Assembly (NCBI RefSeq): GCF_040045035.1
Contig: NZ_JBDZDS010000002.1
Location: forward strand, 124,001 to 188,000
Origin: Pseudaminobacter sp040045035
GTDB taxonomy: Bacteria > Pseudomonadota > Alphaproteobacteria > Rhizobiales > Rhizobiaceae
Direction: 5' to 3'
DNA: 64,000 nt
Position 1 is the first letter of the stretch, and the number at the start of each line of letters is the position of its first letter. The notes beneath the pieces were generated by a model. It searched no databases. It had not been told where the DNA came from and saw only the letters and a program-made list of their open reading frames with translations. Below are positions 16,074 to 24,983 of the stretch, piece after piece. Both the position numbers and the translations under genes were made by a program.

Positions 16074-17068
16074 GCCTGCTTCTCCGTCTTCGGCGCATAG
16101 TCCTCGAGATAGGCCTGAATGATCGCTTGGAAGGACTGATCAGCCTTGAAGCCGAGCTTTTCGGCCTGGCTTGCCTCAAAGGCCTTCGGCCAGGTCGAGA
16201 TGATCGCAACGATTGCCGGGTCGATTTCGTGACGGATGAGCTTGACCGCATCGTCGCCCGCGATGGCGCGCAACGCCTCGATCTCGTCGGCCACGGTCGC
16301 CGAAACGCCCGGCATGGTCATGTTGCGACGCTCCTTGAGCAGCGCGGCATCCACCGCCGCAGCGTGCGCAATGAAGCCGATTGCCGCGCGCGGGCTGGCG
16401 AACCAGTGCCGCACGGACGGCTCCACCGGCAGCGTGGCCGGCAGGCCAGCCAGCGGCTCGCGCAGGATGTTGGAAAAGAAGCCCGAGGCTGCCGCATTGG
16501 GCTTGCCGGGGCGGATGCAGATGGTGGGCAGGCGGATGCCGATGCCGTCGAAGAAGCCGCGGCGGCTGTAGTCGGCCAGAAGCAGTTCGCCGATGGCCTT
16601 CTGCGTGCCGTAGCTCGAGCGCGGCGTGATGATGTAGTCGTCGTCGATCACGTCGGGCAGCGGCGAGCCGAATACGGCCAGCGACGAGGTGAAGACGACA
16701 CGCGGATAGTAGCCGTCCTTCTCATGCCCCTTGCGGACCGCGTCGAACAGATGCCGGGTACCGTCGAGATTGATGCGGTAGCCCTTGTCGAAATCGCGTT
16801 CCGCTTCGCCCGACACGATGGCCGCAAGGTGGAAGATCACGTCCGGCCGCGTCGCAACAAGGCGCTCGGCCGTCTCGGGCGAAGAGATGTCGCCAGTTTC
16901 GAATTCGACCACGACCTTGCCGCCCTCGGGCAACGTGCTCGGCACCGCGATGTCGAAAAGCGTCAGCCGCGATACGGCCTTGCCGGCAATCGCGCCGTCC
17001 TCGATGAGGCGCTTGGCCAGCCCCGCGCCGAGCATGCCGGCCGCGCCGATGATGAGACAGTGAACCAT
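16070..17068 (-). CDS. denD: D-erythronate dehydrogenase (SDR, extended type)
   Basis: Predicted NAD-dependent oxidation of D-erythronate to 2-oxo-tetronate. It has 332 residues. It starts MVHCLIIGAAGMLGAGLAKR, a GxxGxxG nucleotide-binding motif. The catalytic set is FTSSLAVFG and the YGTQK motif (SSYGTQKAIGELLL), followed by GIRLPTICIRPGKPN, which is typical of DenD-like epimerase-family proteins. It is the first gene of the operon on the minus strand. No regulator or transporter gene is attached to the operon inside this window. Confidence 0.87.
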   Translation of the reverse strand: MVHCLIIGAAGMLGAGLAKRLIEDGAIAGKAVSRLTLFDIAVPSTLPEGGKVVVEFETGDISSPETAERLVATRPDVIFHLAAIVSGEAERDFDKGYRINLDGTRHLFDAVRKGHEKDGYYPRVVFTSSLAVFGSPLPDVIDDDYIITPRSSYGTQKAIGELLLADYSRRGFFDGIGIRLPTICIRPGKPNAAASGFFSNILREPLAGLPATLPVEPSVRHWFASPRAAIGFIAHAAAVDAALLKERRNMTMPGVSATVADEIEALRAIAGDDAVKLIRHEIDPAIVAIISTWPKAFEASQAEKLGFKADQSFQAIIQAYLEDYAPKTEKQA

Positions 17069-17161
17069 CTTGTCCTGATCCCCGAACCAGAGTTTTACGC
17101 TTGGGTCGAAGACGGGCTGCCTTTCGCAAAAACCCGGCCTCGCCCGAAAATGATATTGGAT

Positions 17162-17184
17162 GAAAAGCCCGGCCTCAGGCCGGC
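17162..17184 (-). terminator. Terminator overlapping the stop codon of the ferredoxin reductase gene
   Basis: On the minus strand CCGGCC and GGCCGG form a six-base-pair stem whose three-base loop is the TGA stop codon itself (17175-17177). GCTTTTC follows. It separates the reductase from denD downstream. Confidence 0.65.
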
Positions 17185-18413
17185 ACCATCCCCTTCCCGC
17201 TCGCCAGCTGCTTCAGATGCTGCGGCCCGGCTAAAATGTCGGCTTCGCTCGGGCTCAGCCCGGCCGCCAGCAGCCGGCGCGCGATCATGTGATCGGCCGG
17301 GCGGTTGATGGAGTCCACGGCCACGAGGCGCGCGCCCTGAAAATGATAGACCGAGAAGGCGTTCTCGTCCGGATTGCCGGAGACCACGCAGTGGTTGGCG
17401 TCGAGCGAGAGGCCTGCTGTCTGCAGCTTCATGTCGCCCTGATCGGACCAGAACCATGCGACTTCGGCGTAAGCGTCGGGCCGTCCAAGGATGGAGCGCG
17501 CGACATGCTTGGCCTGGTCGGTCGCGTTCTGGACCGATTCCAGCCGCACGCGCCGGCCTACCTGTTGATGGTCGTAGCTTACGCAATCACCAACGGCATA
17601 GACATGCGGCGCCGAGGTCCGCATGTGGCCATCGACTACGATGCCGTTATCGACCACCAGGCCGGCTTCCGCGGCGAGTTCGACATTGGGCACCGCGCCG
17701 ATGCCCAAAACCACCATGTCGGCCTCGAACTTGCGACCATCGGCCGTGCGCACTGCCGCGACGCGCCCACCCTCGCCTTCGATGCCGGCAAGCTGGACGC
17801 CGGTGAAGATGTCGATACCGGCAGCCCGGCTCCGCTTCTCGACATGGGCGGAAACCATTGGCGCCACCGATCGCGCCAACACGCGCGGGGTGGCCTCGAT
17901 CAGTGTCGTCGCCTTGCCAAGCGCCAGGCAGCTATGCGCCATCTCCATGCCGATGAAGCCGCCGCCGACGATGACGACCCTTTGGACCTCGGGCATCATT
18001 TCGCGGATGCGGCGCGCATCCTCCATGTTGCGCAGCGTGACGACGCCGTCGAGGTCGACGCCCGGCAGATCCGGAATCCGCGCGCGTGCGCCTGTAGCCA
18101 AAATGAGATGTGTCCAGTCGAGTTCCCTCCCGTCGGCAAGCGCGAGCCTGTGGTCGTCGAGGCGAATCTTCTCGACGCGGGCGCCGAGCATCAGCTCGAT
18201 GGAGTTGTCGCGATAGACGGCTTCGGGACGCAGCACGAGGCCGCCCGAGGCTGGGGATTTGAGATAGGATTTGGAGAGCGGCGGCTTGTGATAGGGAAGG
18301 TCCGTCTCGTCGTTGATCAGGACGATCCTGCCCGCATAGCCTTCCTGACGAAAGCTGACCGCGGCCTGCGAGCCGGCGTGTCCCGCGCCGACAATGATGC
18401 ACCTCTCGCCCAT
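17175..18413 (-). CDS. NAD(P)H-dependent ferredoxin reductase (rhodocoxin/putidaredoxin reductase type)
   Basis: FAD enzyme that passes electrons from NAD(P)H to a [2Fe-2S] ferredoxin, normally to feed a P450 or Rieske oxygenase. It has 412 residues. The FAD motif is CIIVGAGHAGSQAA, followed by DLPYHKPPLSK. The NAD motif is VVIVGGGFIGMEMA. APHVYAVGDC is the second FAD site, and a reductase C-terminal domain starts at WFWSDQGDMKLQ. I chose ATG 18413 because GGAGAGGG stands just upstream; the open frame continues to 18557 without family similarity. It is divergent from the operon at 18842, sharing its operator region, and a matching ferredoxin lies at 25795. No oxygenase is encoded nearby, which is odd. 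Confidence 0.87.
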   Translation of the reverse strand: MGERCIIVGAGHAGSQAAVSFRQEGYAGRIVLINDETDLPYHKPPLSKSYLKSPASGGLVLRPEAVYRDNSIELMLGARVEKIRLDDHRLALADGRELDWTHLILATGARARIPDLPGVDLDGVVTLRNMEDARRIREMMPEVQRVVIVGGGFIGMEMAHSCLALGKATTLIEATPRVLARSVAPMVSAHVEKRSRAAGIDIFTGVQLAGIEGEGGRVAAVRTADGRKFEADMVVLGIGAVPNVELAAEAGLVVDNGIVVDGHMRTSAPHVYAVGDCVSYDHQQVGRRVRLESVQNATDQAKHVARSILGRPDAYAEVAWFWSDQGDMKLQTAGLSLDANHCVVSGNPDENAFSVYHFQGARLVAVDSINRPADHMIARRLLAAGLSPSEADILAGPQHLKQLASGKGMVPA

Positions 18414-18841
18414 GCCCTCTCCACAAACATGCTCGACCGGCCCGCAATGGCTCTCTTGCAGAATCGAACGTGACATGAAAATGCCGCTTGCGCGCCAAGC
18501 TGCCCGACTCGAACGGTCCGGTAATTTTGTTGCATATCTCCCATGGGATTTAAACAATTAGTTTGACCGATCGGTCAGATCGGTTAGTAGTATTGCCCAT
18601 ATCGCCGTTCGGAACGGGCGAAATCGGGGGATAAGCGATGGCACGAGCAGAAAACCGCGTCACGGCACGCTGGCCGAGTTCGCCCTTTGCCGGGTAATTC
18701 CCGCCTTCCAGAAATTTCGCCGCCCTCGCCTGAGGGTGAACCAGCAACGCTTTCGGATGGTTTGCTCAGTTCCTTCCGGAAGCAGCCTTTGCGGACCTGG
18801 CGTCGCGGCGCGCCTCCGTTCGAGAGGAAGGAATTGGAATC
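18414..18841. other. 428-bp divergent intergenic region between ferredoxin reductase and catabolic operon
   Basis: I see no protein-coding gene here: the long minus-strand frame crossing it is a shadow of the genes to the right. The region holds the palindrome at 18564-18577 near its middle, about 150 bp from the reductase start and 265 bp from the hydrolase start. An AT-rich patch lies at 18545-18565. A TTGACC hexamer beginning at 18563 overlaps the palindrome and could be a -35 element, with TAGTAT as a loose -10 (18588-18593). Confidence 0.6.
18564..18577. promoter_or_regulatory. Perfect 14-bp palindrome, probable TetR/RutR-type operator
   Basis: TGACCGATCGGTCA equals its own reverse complement. 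The TGACC-N4-GGTCA spacing matches the published RutR site pattern (TTGACC-N4-GGTCAA) in all but one outer base. It lies between divergent genes, and a RutR-like repressor is encoded at the end of the right-hand operon, so it is the natural candidate binding site. Confidence 0.65.
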
Positions 18842-19642
18842 TTGAAGAGATATTGGTCCGACTATACGAGCGAGGAGTTTTCCCGGCTCGACCGCGAGCA
18901 GATCGTGGCGGTTCTGCCGGTTGGCGCGACCGAGCAACATGGCCCTCACCTGCCGCTTTCGGTCGACGCGGCAATCGCCAGCGGCATCGTCACCGCAACC
19001 ATCGAGCGGCTGCCGGAAACGAGCAAGGCGCTGTTTCTGCCCGCGCTGCCGATCGGCAAGAGCAACGAGCACGGCCGCTTTCCCGGCACGCTGACCTTCT
19101 CGGCCCAGACCCTGATCGCCATGTGGTGCGAAATCGGCGACTGCGTGGCCGCCAGCGGGGTGAAAAAGCTCGTTCTTCTCAACAGCCATGGCGGCCAGAT
19201 CAGCACCATGGACATCGTCGCGCGCGAGCTGCGCATCAAGCACGGCATGATGGTGTTCTCGGTCAACTGGTTCGGCCAGGGCATGCCGGAAGGCGTCTAC
19301 AGCGAGCATGAACTGCGCCACGGCATTCACGCCGGCGACATGGAAACCTCGGTGATGCTCGAATTGCACCCCGAGCTGGTCAACATGAGCAAGGCGCAGA
19401 ATTTCGCCACCCTCACCGAAACCTTCGCCCGGGACTTCAAGCACATCTCTCTTGCCGGCGGCGCCAAGCCCGGCTGGCAGGTGCAGGACATGAACCCGTA
19501 CGGCGCGGCCGGCAACGCCCTGGCGGCCACCGCCGAGAAGGGGTGCAAGACCATCGATTACGCCGCCGACCGCCTTGTCGAACTCCTGGCCGAGGTCGAA
19601 CGGGCGCCGCTCTCCTGGCTCGACAACAGCCCCGCCTGGTGA
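18842..19642 (+). CDS. Creatininase-family metal-dependent hydrolase
   Basis: Predicted to open or deformylate an amide or lactam bond. It has 266 residues. Creatininase-type metal ligands are all present: GATEQHGPHLPLSVD (Glu, His, Asp), NSHGGQ (His) and HAGDMET (Glu). The family includes creatininase and FAPy-type deformylases, so substrate cannot be set from sequence. The start is TTG 18842 (KRYWSDYTSEEF), with AGGAAGG upstream at a slightly long distance. It is the first gene of the operon and only nine bases separate it from the ABC ATPase gene. Its place beside an importer and a cyclic deaminase suggests hydrolysis of a ring amide. Confidence 0.83.
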   Translation: MKRYWSDYTSEEFSRLDREQIVAVLPVGATEQHGPHLPLSVDAAIASGIVTATIERLPETSKALFLPALPIGKSNEHGRFPGTLTFSAQTLIAMWCEIGDCVAASGVKKLVLLNSHGGQISTMDIVARELRIKHGMMVFSVNWFGQGMPEGVYSEHELRHGIHAGDMETSVMLELHPELVNMSKAQNFATLTETFARDFKHISLAGGAKPGWQVQDMNPYGAAGNALAATAEKGCKTIDYAADRLVELLAEVERAPLSWLDNSPAW

Positions 19643-19651
19643 GGTGAGAGA

Positions 19652-20461
19652 ATGAACATGGCCGCCAACACCTCCGTGTCGTCGCAACCGCTGATCGAGA
19701 TCGAAAGCGTCTACAAGCAGTATGCCACCGGCGTTGTCGCGATCAGCGACATGTCGCTGACCATCGAGCAGGGTCAATTCGTCAGCTTCCTGGGCCCCTC
19801 GGGCTGCGGCAAGAGCACGGCGCTGCGCATGATTGCCGGCCTGTCCGAGACCTCCGCAGGCAAGATCCGCGTCAACGGCCACGCGCCCGGCAATGGCAGC
19901 GGCCCGCACGACATCGGCTTCGTCTTCCAGGAGCCGACGCTGATGCCCTGGGCGACCGTGTTCGAAAACGTCTATCTGCCGCTGCGCCTGAGCGGCATGT
20001 CGCGCAAGGACGCCGCGCCGCGCATCGAGGAGGTGCTGGCGCAGGTGGGCTTGAGCAAGTTCGCCAAGGCCTATCCGCGCGAACTGTCGGGCGGCATGAA
20101 GATGCGCGTCTCCATCGCCCGCGCGCTGGCGACCCGCCCGCGCCTGCTCCTGATGGATGAGCCGTTTGCCGCGCTCGACGAGATGACGCGCTTCAAGCTC
20201 AACAATGACGTGCTGCGGCTGTGGCAGGATCATGGGCTGACCGTGATCTTCGTCACCCACAGCGTCTACGAGTCCGTCTACCTGTCTAACCGCGTGGTGG
20301 TCATGGCTGCCCGGCCAGGCAGGGTCGTGGCCGACATCACCATCCCCGGCGCCTATCCGCGCGCGGAAAACTTCCGCACCACCAAGGAATACACCGACAG
20401 CTGCCAAATCGTGTCCGACGCGCTGAACGAGACGCTCGGCACCGACGACATCGATCATTGA
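19652..20461 (+). CDS. ABC transporter ATP-binding protein (SsuB/TauB/NitT family)
   Basis: Energy-coupling subunit of an importer. It has 269 residues. Walker A is GPSGCGKS (residues 48-55), the Q-loop is GFVFQEPTLMPW, the signature is ELSGGMKMR, and Walker B is LLLMDEPF with the D-loop FAALDEM. The closest family handles nitrate, sulfonate, taurine or pyrimidine-like solutes. It partners the permease ten bases downstream and the binding protein at 23961. Confidence 0.93.
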   Translation: MNMAANTSVSSQPLIEIESVYKQYATGVVAISDMSLTIEQGQFVSFLGPSGCGKSTALRMIAGLSETSAGKIRVNGHAPGNGSGPHDIGFVFQEPTLMPWATVFENVYLPLRLSGMSRKDAAPRIEEVLAQVGLSKFAKAYPRELSGGMKMRVSIARALATRPRLLLMDEPFAALDEMTRFKLNNDVLRLWQDHGLTVIFVTHSVYESVYLSNRVVVMAARPGRVVADITIPGAYPRAENFRTTKEYTDSCQIVSDALNETLGTDDIDH

Positions 20462-20471
20462 AGGCTTGGCC

Positions 20472-21305
20472 ATGAGCACCGAGACCCCCATCCTCAATTC
20501 AGAGCAGAACCGCCGCGCCCGCATCGAGCGGCGCAAGGCCGTCATCATGCCGACCCTGGCGATCGTCATCGCGCTTCTCGTCTGGGAAGGCCTGGTCCGC
20601 TACTACGAGGTTCCGCACTACCTGATCCCTGCGCCCTCGCTGGTCGCCGAAACGCTCGTCAAGGACGGCCCGTCGCTGATGAGCTCCATGCTATTCACTA
20701 TCAAGTTGACCATGCTGTCGCTCATGTGCGCCATTGCCGGCGGCGTGATCCTGGGCATGATCTTTGCGCTGTCGCGCACGGTCGAGATGAGCTTCTTTCC
20801 CTTCGCGGTCATCCTGCAGGTGACGCCGGTGGTGGCGATCGCGCCGCTGATCCTCATCTATGTGCGCGACACCTTCACCGCGCTCCTGATCTGCGCCTGG
20901 ATCGTCGCCTTCTTCCCGATCCTGTCGAACACGGTGATCGGCCTGCGCAGCGCCGACCATAATCTGCGCGATCTGTTCAAGCTCTATCAGGCAACGCCGC
21001 TGCAGCGCCTGCGCTATCTGCTGGCACCCAGCGCCCTGCCCTACTTCATGGCAGCGCTGAAGATCGCCGGCGGTCTGTCGCTGATCGGCGCGGTCGTTGC
21101 CGAATTCGTCGCCGGCACTGCCGGCCAGAGCACTGGGCTTGCCTCGCGCATCCTGGAATCGAGCTTCCGCAACGAGATCCCGCGCATGTTCGCCGCGCTG
21201 TTCCTGGTGTCGGTGCTAGGCATCCTCATCTTCTTGGCGACCAGCTGGCTGTCGCGCGCCGTTCTCGGCCGCTGGCACGAAAGCGAAATCCGTAGGGAGT
21301 CCTGA
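20472..21305 (+). CDS. ABC transporter permease (SsuC/ThiX-like)
   Basis: Membrane subunit of the importer. It has 277 residues, with about six predicted membrane segments starting with IIMPTLAIVIALLVWEGLV near residue 27. The family landmarks YLIPAPSLVAETL and VVAEFVAGTAGQSTGL are present. I chose ATG 20472; a TTG six bases upstream is an alternative. Two bases separate its stop from the next start, so it is co-transcribed with the amidohydrolase gene. Confidence 0.92.
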   Translation: MSTETPILNSEQNRRARIERRKAVIMPTLAIVIALLVWEGLVRYYEVPHYLIPAPSLVAETLVKDGPSLMSSMLFTIKLTMLSLMCAIAGGVILGMIFALSRTVEMSFFPFAVILQVTPVVAIAPLILIYVRDTFTALLICAWIVAFFPILSNTVIGLRSADHNLRDLFKLYQATPLQRLRYLLAPSALPYFMAALKIAGGLSLIGAVVAEFVAGTAGQSTGLASRILESSFRNEIPRMFAALFLVSVLGILIFLATSWLSRAVLGRWHESEIRRES

Positions 21306-21307
21306 TC

Positions 21308-22552
21308 GTGACCGGGGGGAACGAGATGATCCGCGACCACGCGACTGCGCCGGGACAGCCCTTGCGACTGTCCGGTGTGAGCCTACCCGGCCAGCCGGGT
21401 CGCTATGATCTTGTCGTCGCAGGCGACCGGATCGCTGAGCTCGTTCCCTCCCGCGATGCCATGGGCGGCGTCGTCACGCCGCTCTTTGCCGACGTGCATG
21501 TGCACCTTGACAAGACCTACACTATCTCCCGCATCGGCGCGGAGGCGAACGCCCGGGTCGAGTGCCTGTTCGATGCCATCGCGCTGATGGAGCAGGACCG
21601 GCCGAACTGGACGGCAGCCGATATCCGCGCGCGCGCAAGCCTTGCGCTGGAAGCCGCCTATCGCCAGGGCGTCGGCGCGATGCGCACGCATATCGACTGG
21701 GTAACACCCAAAGTGCCCGAAGCCTGGCCCGTGCTCGTCGAGCTTCGGGAGGAGTGGAAGGGCCGCATCGATCTCCAGCCGGCGGCGCTTATCCATGGCG
21801 ACATGGTGCCGGAAGCTGGCGCAGCAATCGCCGCGCGCGTGAAACGGGACAAGGCCGTTTTCGGCGCCTTCTTCTATCGCAACGCGGACCTCGCGGCCAA
21901 AGTCGAGACGATGTTCGCGCTCGCGTGCGCCCATGATCTCGACCTCGATTTCCATGTCGACGAAGGGCTCGACCCGGAAGCCGACGGCCTCTCGCTGATC
22001 ATCGAGGCAACCAACCGCCATCGCATGTCGGGTCGGGTGCTGTGCGGCCACGCCTGCTCACTGACTTTGCGCTCTGCCGACGAGCTGGAGCGCATTCTTG
22101 CGGCGGGTGCTAAGGCCGGCGTGGCGCTGGTTTCGCTGCCGACGACCAATCTATATCTGCAGGACCGCGCGACCGGGCGCTCTCCGCGCATGCGCGGCAT
22201 CGCCCCGCTGAAGGAGGCGCGGAAGGCCGGCATGACGGTCATGCTCGGCTCCGACAACGTGCGCGACGGCTTCTACCCCTATGGCGACTACGACCCGCTT
22301 TCGGTCCTGCGGCTGGCGGCTCCCGCCTGCCATCTCGAGCCGGAAGGCTGGCTCGACAGCATCACCACTCTGCCGGCGCGCTGGTGCGAAAGCAGCATCG
22401 CAACGCCCGTGGCGAAGGGCATGCCGGCCAACTTCGTCTGGCACGCCGCGAACGACCTCGGCGACCTGATCAGCCGGCCTCAGGCACAGCGCATCGTCTA
22501 CCGGGGCGGCGAGCCGCTGCCAGCAAGCAATCAAGACTGGAGAAACGCATGA
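21308..22552 (+). CDS. Cytosine-deaminase-like cyclic amidohydrolase
   Basis: Amidohydrolase-superfamily enzyme of the CodA group, whose members deaminate cytosine, isoguanine, creatinine and similar rings. It has 414 residues. Metal and catalytic motifs are intact: DVHVHLDK (two His), DFHVDEG (His and the acid/base Glu), GHACSL (His) and LGSDNVRDGFYPYGDYD (Asp). The start is uncertain: GTG 21308 has AGGGAGT upstream, while ATG 21326 has GGGGGGA; both are plausible. It overlaps the following FAD gene by four bases. Beside a creatininase-like gene it suggests stepwise breakdown of a nitrogen ring, but the substrate is unknown. Confidence 0.85.
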   Translation: MTGGNEMIRDHATAPGQPLRLSGVSLPGQPGRYDLVVAGDRIAELVPSRDAMGGVVTPLFADVHVHLDKTYTISRIGAEANARVECLFDAIALMEQDRPNWTAADIRARASLALEAAYRQGVGAMRTHIDWVTPKVPEAWPVLVELREEWKGRIDLQPAALIHGDMVPEAGAAIAARVKRDKAVFGAFFYRNADLAAKVETMFALACAHDLDLDFHVDEGLDPEADGLSLIIEATNRHRMSGRVLCGHACSLTLRSADELERILAAGAKAGVALVSLPTTNLYLQDRATGRSPRMRGIAPLKEARKAGMTVMLGSDNVRDGFYPYGDYDPLSVLRLAAPACHLEPEGWLDSITTLPARWCESSIATPVAKGMPANFVWHAANDLGDLISRPQAQRIVYRGGEPLPASNQDWRNA

Positions 22553-23931
22553 ACGTGGCGACCAAGCCAACGCGCGCCTATGACTGGGCGGCCTTCCGCG
22601 CCGAAATCGACGGCATCCGCGTCTATGACGACCCCCAGCATGTGGAACTGCGCTCGCGTGACTATTTCTGGTACAGCCCTATCCTGAGCGAGGATATCGG
22701 CCACTTCGTCGGCGATCTGGTGGTGATCCCCAAGGATCAGGACGAAGTCCGTCGCGTAGCCGCCGCGGCCGCACGGCTCCGCATCCCCATCACCGTGCGC
22801 GGCGGCGGGACGGGCAATTACGGCCAGTGCGTGCCGCTGGAAGGCGGCATCATCCTCGACATGACCAAGATCGACAGGGTGCTTTCCATCGAGCCCGGCA
22901 GGGTGCGCGTAGAAGCCGGCGCCCGCATCGCGCGCCTCGACGACGCAGTGCGTGAGACCGGACAGGAACTTCTCATGTATCCCTCCACGCGCCGCATCGC
23001 CACCATCGGCGGCTTCTTCACCGGCGGCTCGGGCGGCATCGGCTCGCTGCGCCACGGCATGCTGCGCGACGACGGCAACATCTATTCGGTCAAGGTCATG
23101 ACAGTGGAGGAAGAGCCACAGATCATCGAGCTGCACGGCCGCGACATCCAGAAGGTCCAGCATGCCTATGGCACCAACGGCATCGTGATGGAGCTCGAAA
23201 TCGGGCTCACCAAGTCGACCGACTGGGTCCACACAGCAGCGCTGTTCGAGAGCTACGACGCCACGCTGCGCTTCGGCCTCAAGGCACTGGAAGACAGCCT
23301 CGACTGCTACCTGCTGACGACGGTCGACCGCCGCTTCGCCCGCTTCTACACCAAGTTTGGCGAGCTCTTCCCATCGGACCGCGACGCGGTTTTTGCGATG
23401 ATCGCGCCGGACGACATGGTCAAGTTCGAAGCGCTGGTTGCCGAATTCGGCGGCCGCGTTTCCTTCGCCATGACCAAGGAGGAGCTGCACGCCAAGGGTC
23501 TGCAGCCGGCTTACGAATGCGGCTGGAACCACACCACGCTGCAGGCGCTGAAGGCAGAGCCCGGCTGGACATACCTGCAGGTGGCCTATCCGCGCCCCTT
23601 CGACCCCGAAGTCGTGAAGCGCCAGATGGAACGCTACGGCGACGAGCAATACATGCACCACGAGATGGCAAGGCTGGAAGGCGAGGTGCAGATCTTCGGC
23701 CTGCCGCTGGTTCGCTATCACAGCCGCGAAGACACCTACCGGGTCATCCGCGAATTGGAGCAGTTGGACGGCTGCGACATCTACGATCCGCACGCCTACA
23801 CCATCGAGGACGGCGGCATGAAGCAGATCGACACAGTTCAGATCGACTTCAAGAAACAAGCAGATCCTTTCGGCCTCCTCAATCCGGGGAAGACGCGAGG
23901 CTGGACGGCCGAGATGGTCGCCAAAGGCTGA
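22549..23931 (+). CDS. FAD-binding oxidoreductase (VAO/GlcD-like)
   Basis: Predicted flavin enzyme oxidising or dehydrogenating a small hydroxyl- or amine-bearing substrate. It has 460 residues. The FAD_binding_4 domain begins near residue 55; the pyrophosphate loop is RGGGTGNYGQ (84-93), followed by GGFFTGGSGGIGS. There is no obvious histidine for covalent FAD in that loop, so flavin is probably bound non-covalently. The C-terminus DPFGLLNPGKTRGW is typical of the GlcD/ADHAPS lineage. The ATG overlaps the upstream stop (ATGA). It sits between the deaminase and the binding protein, which places an oxidation step in the same pathway. Confidence 0.85.
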   Translation: MNVATKPTRAYDWAAFRAEIDGIRVYDDPQHVELRSRDYFWYSPILSEDIGHFVGDLVVIPKDQDEVRRVAAAAARLRIPITVRGGGTGNYGQCVPLEGGIILDMTKIDRVLSIEPGRVRVEAGARIARLDDAVRETGQELLMYPSTRRIATIGGFFTGGSGGIGSLRHGMLRDDGNIYSVKVMTVEEEPQIIELHGRDIQKVQHAYGTNGIVMELEIGLTKSTDWVHTAALFESYDATLRFGLKALEDSLDCYLLTTVDRRFARFYTKFGELFPSDRDAVFAMIAPDDMVKFEALVAEFGGRVSFAMTKEELHAKGLQPAYECGWNHTTLQALKAEPGWTYLQVAYPRPFDPEVVKRQMERYGDEQYMHHEMARLEGEVQIFGLPLVRYHSREDTYRVIRELEQLDGCDIYDPHAYTIEDGGMKQIDTVQIDFKKQADPFGLLNPGKTRGWTAEMVAKG

Positions 23932-23960
23932 ACCTGAAATCAAATGGGAGAAAATTTCAG

Positions 23961-24971
23961 ATGAAGAACTTGCTCGGAGCGGCGATCACCGCTCTTTCGC
24001 TGGCCATGTCGGCGCAGCTCGCGAACGCTGGCGACAAGGTGACTGTGGGAACCAACTGGCTCGCGCAGGCCGGCCATGGCGGCTTCTATCAGGCTCTGGC
24101 CGACGGCACCTATGAGAAGTACGGCCTCGACGTCACCATCGAGATGGGCGGTCCGCAGGTCAACAACCGGCCGATGCTGGCGGCCGGGCGGCTCGACTTC
24201 CTGCTGACCGGCAACCTGCTGCTGTCCTTCCACAACGTCGCCAACGACATCCCGACCACGGTGGTTGCAGCCTTCTATCAGAAGGACCCGCAGGTGCTGA
24301 TGGCGCATGAAGGTGCCTACAAGGACTTCAACGACCTGACCAACGCGCCGACAGTCCTTCTGGCCAAGGACAGCCAGTACAGCTTCTGGCTGTGGCTAGT
24401 GAAAGAGTTCGGATTCAAGGACGAGCAGGTCCGCCCCTACGGGTACAGCCTTGCCCAGTTCCTCAGCGACGAGAAGGCCGTGCAGCAGGGTTACGCCTTC
24501 GCCGAGCCTCTCTATGCCGAAAAGGAGGGGGCCAAGGTGACGACCTATCTCCTCGCCGACCACGGCTACAGCACCTACGCCAACACGATCGAAACGCGCC
24601 AGGAACTGGTCGACAACAACCCGGACATGGTCCAGCGCTTTGTCGACGCGACGATCGTGGGCTGGAACAACTTCCTCTATGGCGATCACAGCAAGGCCTA
24701 TGAGCTGATCCTCAAGGACAACCCGGACATGAGCGCAGAGACGCTCGACAGCGAGCTGGCGATGCTCAAGAAGCTGGAGCTGATCGACAGCGGCGACACG
24801 CTGGAAAAGGGCATTGGCGCCATTTCCATGGATCGGGTCAAGGAGTTCTACGAGCTGGCGGTCAAGGCTGGCATCGTGACCGGCGACAAGATCGAGATTT
24901 CCAAGGTCGCAACCGACGCTTTCGTCAACAAGGGCGTGGGCCTCGACGTCAAGAAGCAGTTGAATCCGTAA
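23961..24971 (+). CDS. ABC transporter substrate-binding protein, NMT1/THI5 type
   Basis: Periplasmic receptor of the importer. It has 336 residues with a clear Sec signal peptide (MKNLLGAAITALSLAMSAQLANA, cut after ANA). The mature domain starts with GTNWLAQAGHGGFYQAL and contains YGLDVTIEMGGPQVNN and LLAAGRLDFLL-like lobes typical of NMT1/THI5-type proteins. In bacteria these bind thiamine pyrimidines, other pyrimidines, taurine or nitrate. The ribosome site GGGAG precedes ATG 23961. Its place at the end of the operon is unusual, because the ATPase and permease genes lie four and three genes upstream. Confidence 0.88.
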   Translation: MKNLLGAAITALSLAMSAQLANAGDKVTVGTNWLAQAGHGGFYQALADGTYEKYGLDVTIEMGGPQVNNRPMLAAGRLDFLLTGNLLLSFHNVANDIPTTVVAAFYQKDPQVLMAHEGAYKDFNDLTNAPTVLLAKDSQYSFWLWLVKEFGFKDEQVRPYGYSLAQFLSDEKAVQQGYAFAEPLYAEKEGAKVTTYLLADHGYSTYANTIETRQELVDNNPDMVQRFVDATIVGWNNFLYGDHSKAYELILKDNPDMSAETLDSELAMLKKLELIDSGDTLEKGIGAISMDRVKEFYELAVKAGIVTGDKIEISKVATDAFVNKGVGLDVKKQLNP

Positions 24972-24983
24972 TCACAACAAGAA

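Noticed and set aside
18584..20569. A 661-codon minus-strand frame across the hydrolase and ABC ATPase genes
   Set aside because: The plus strand carries clear creatininase and ABC motifs; the minus frame shows none.
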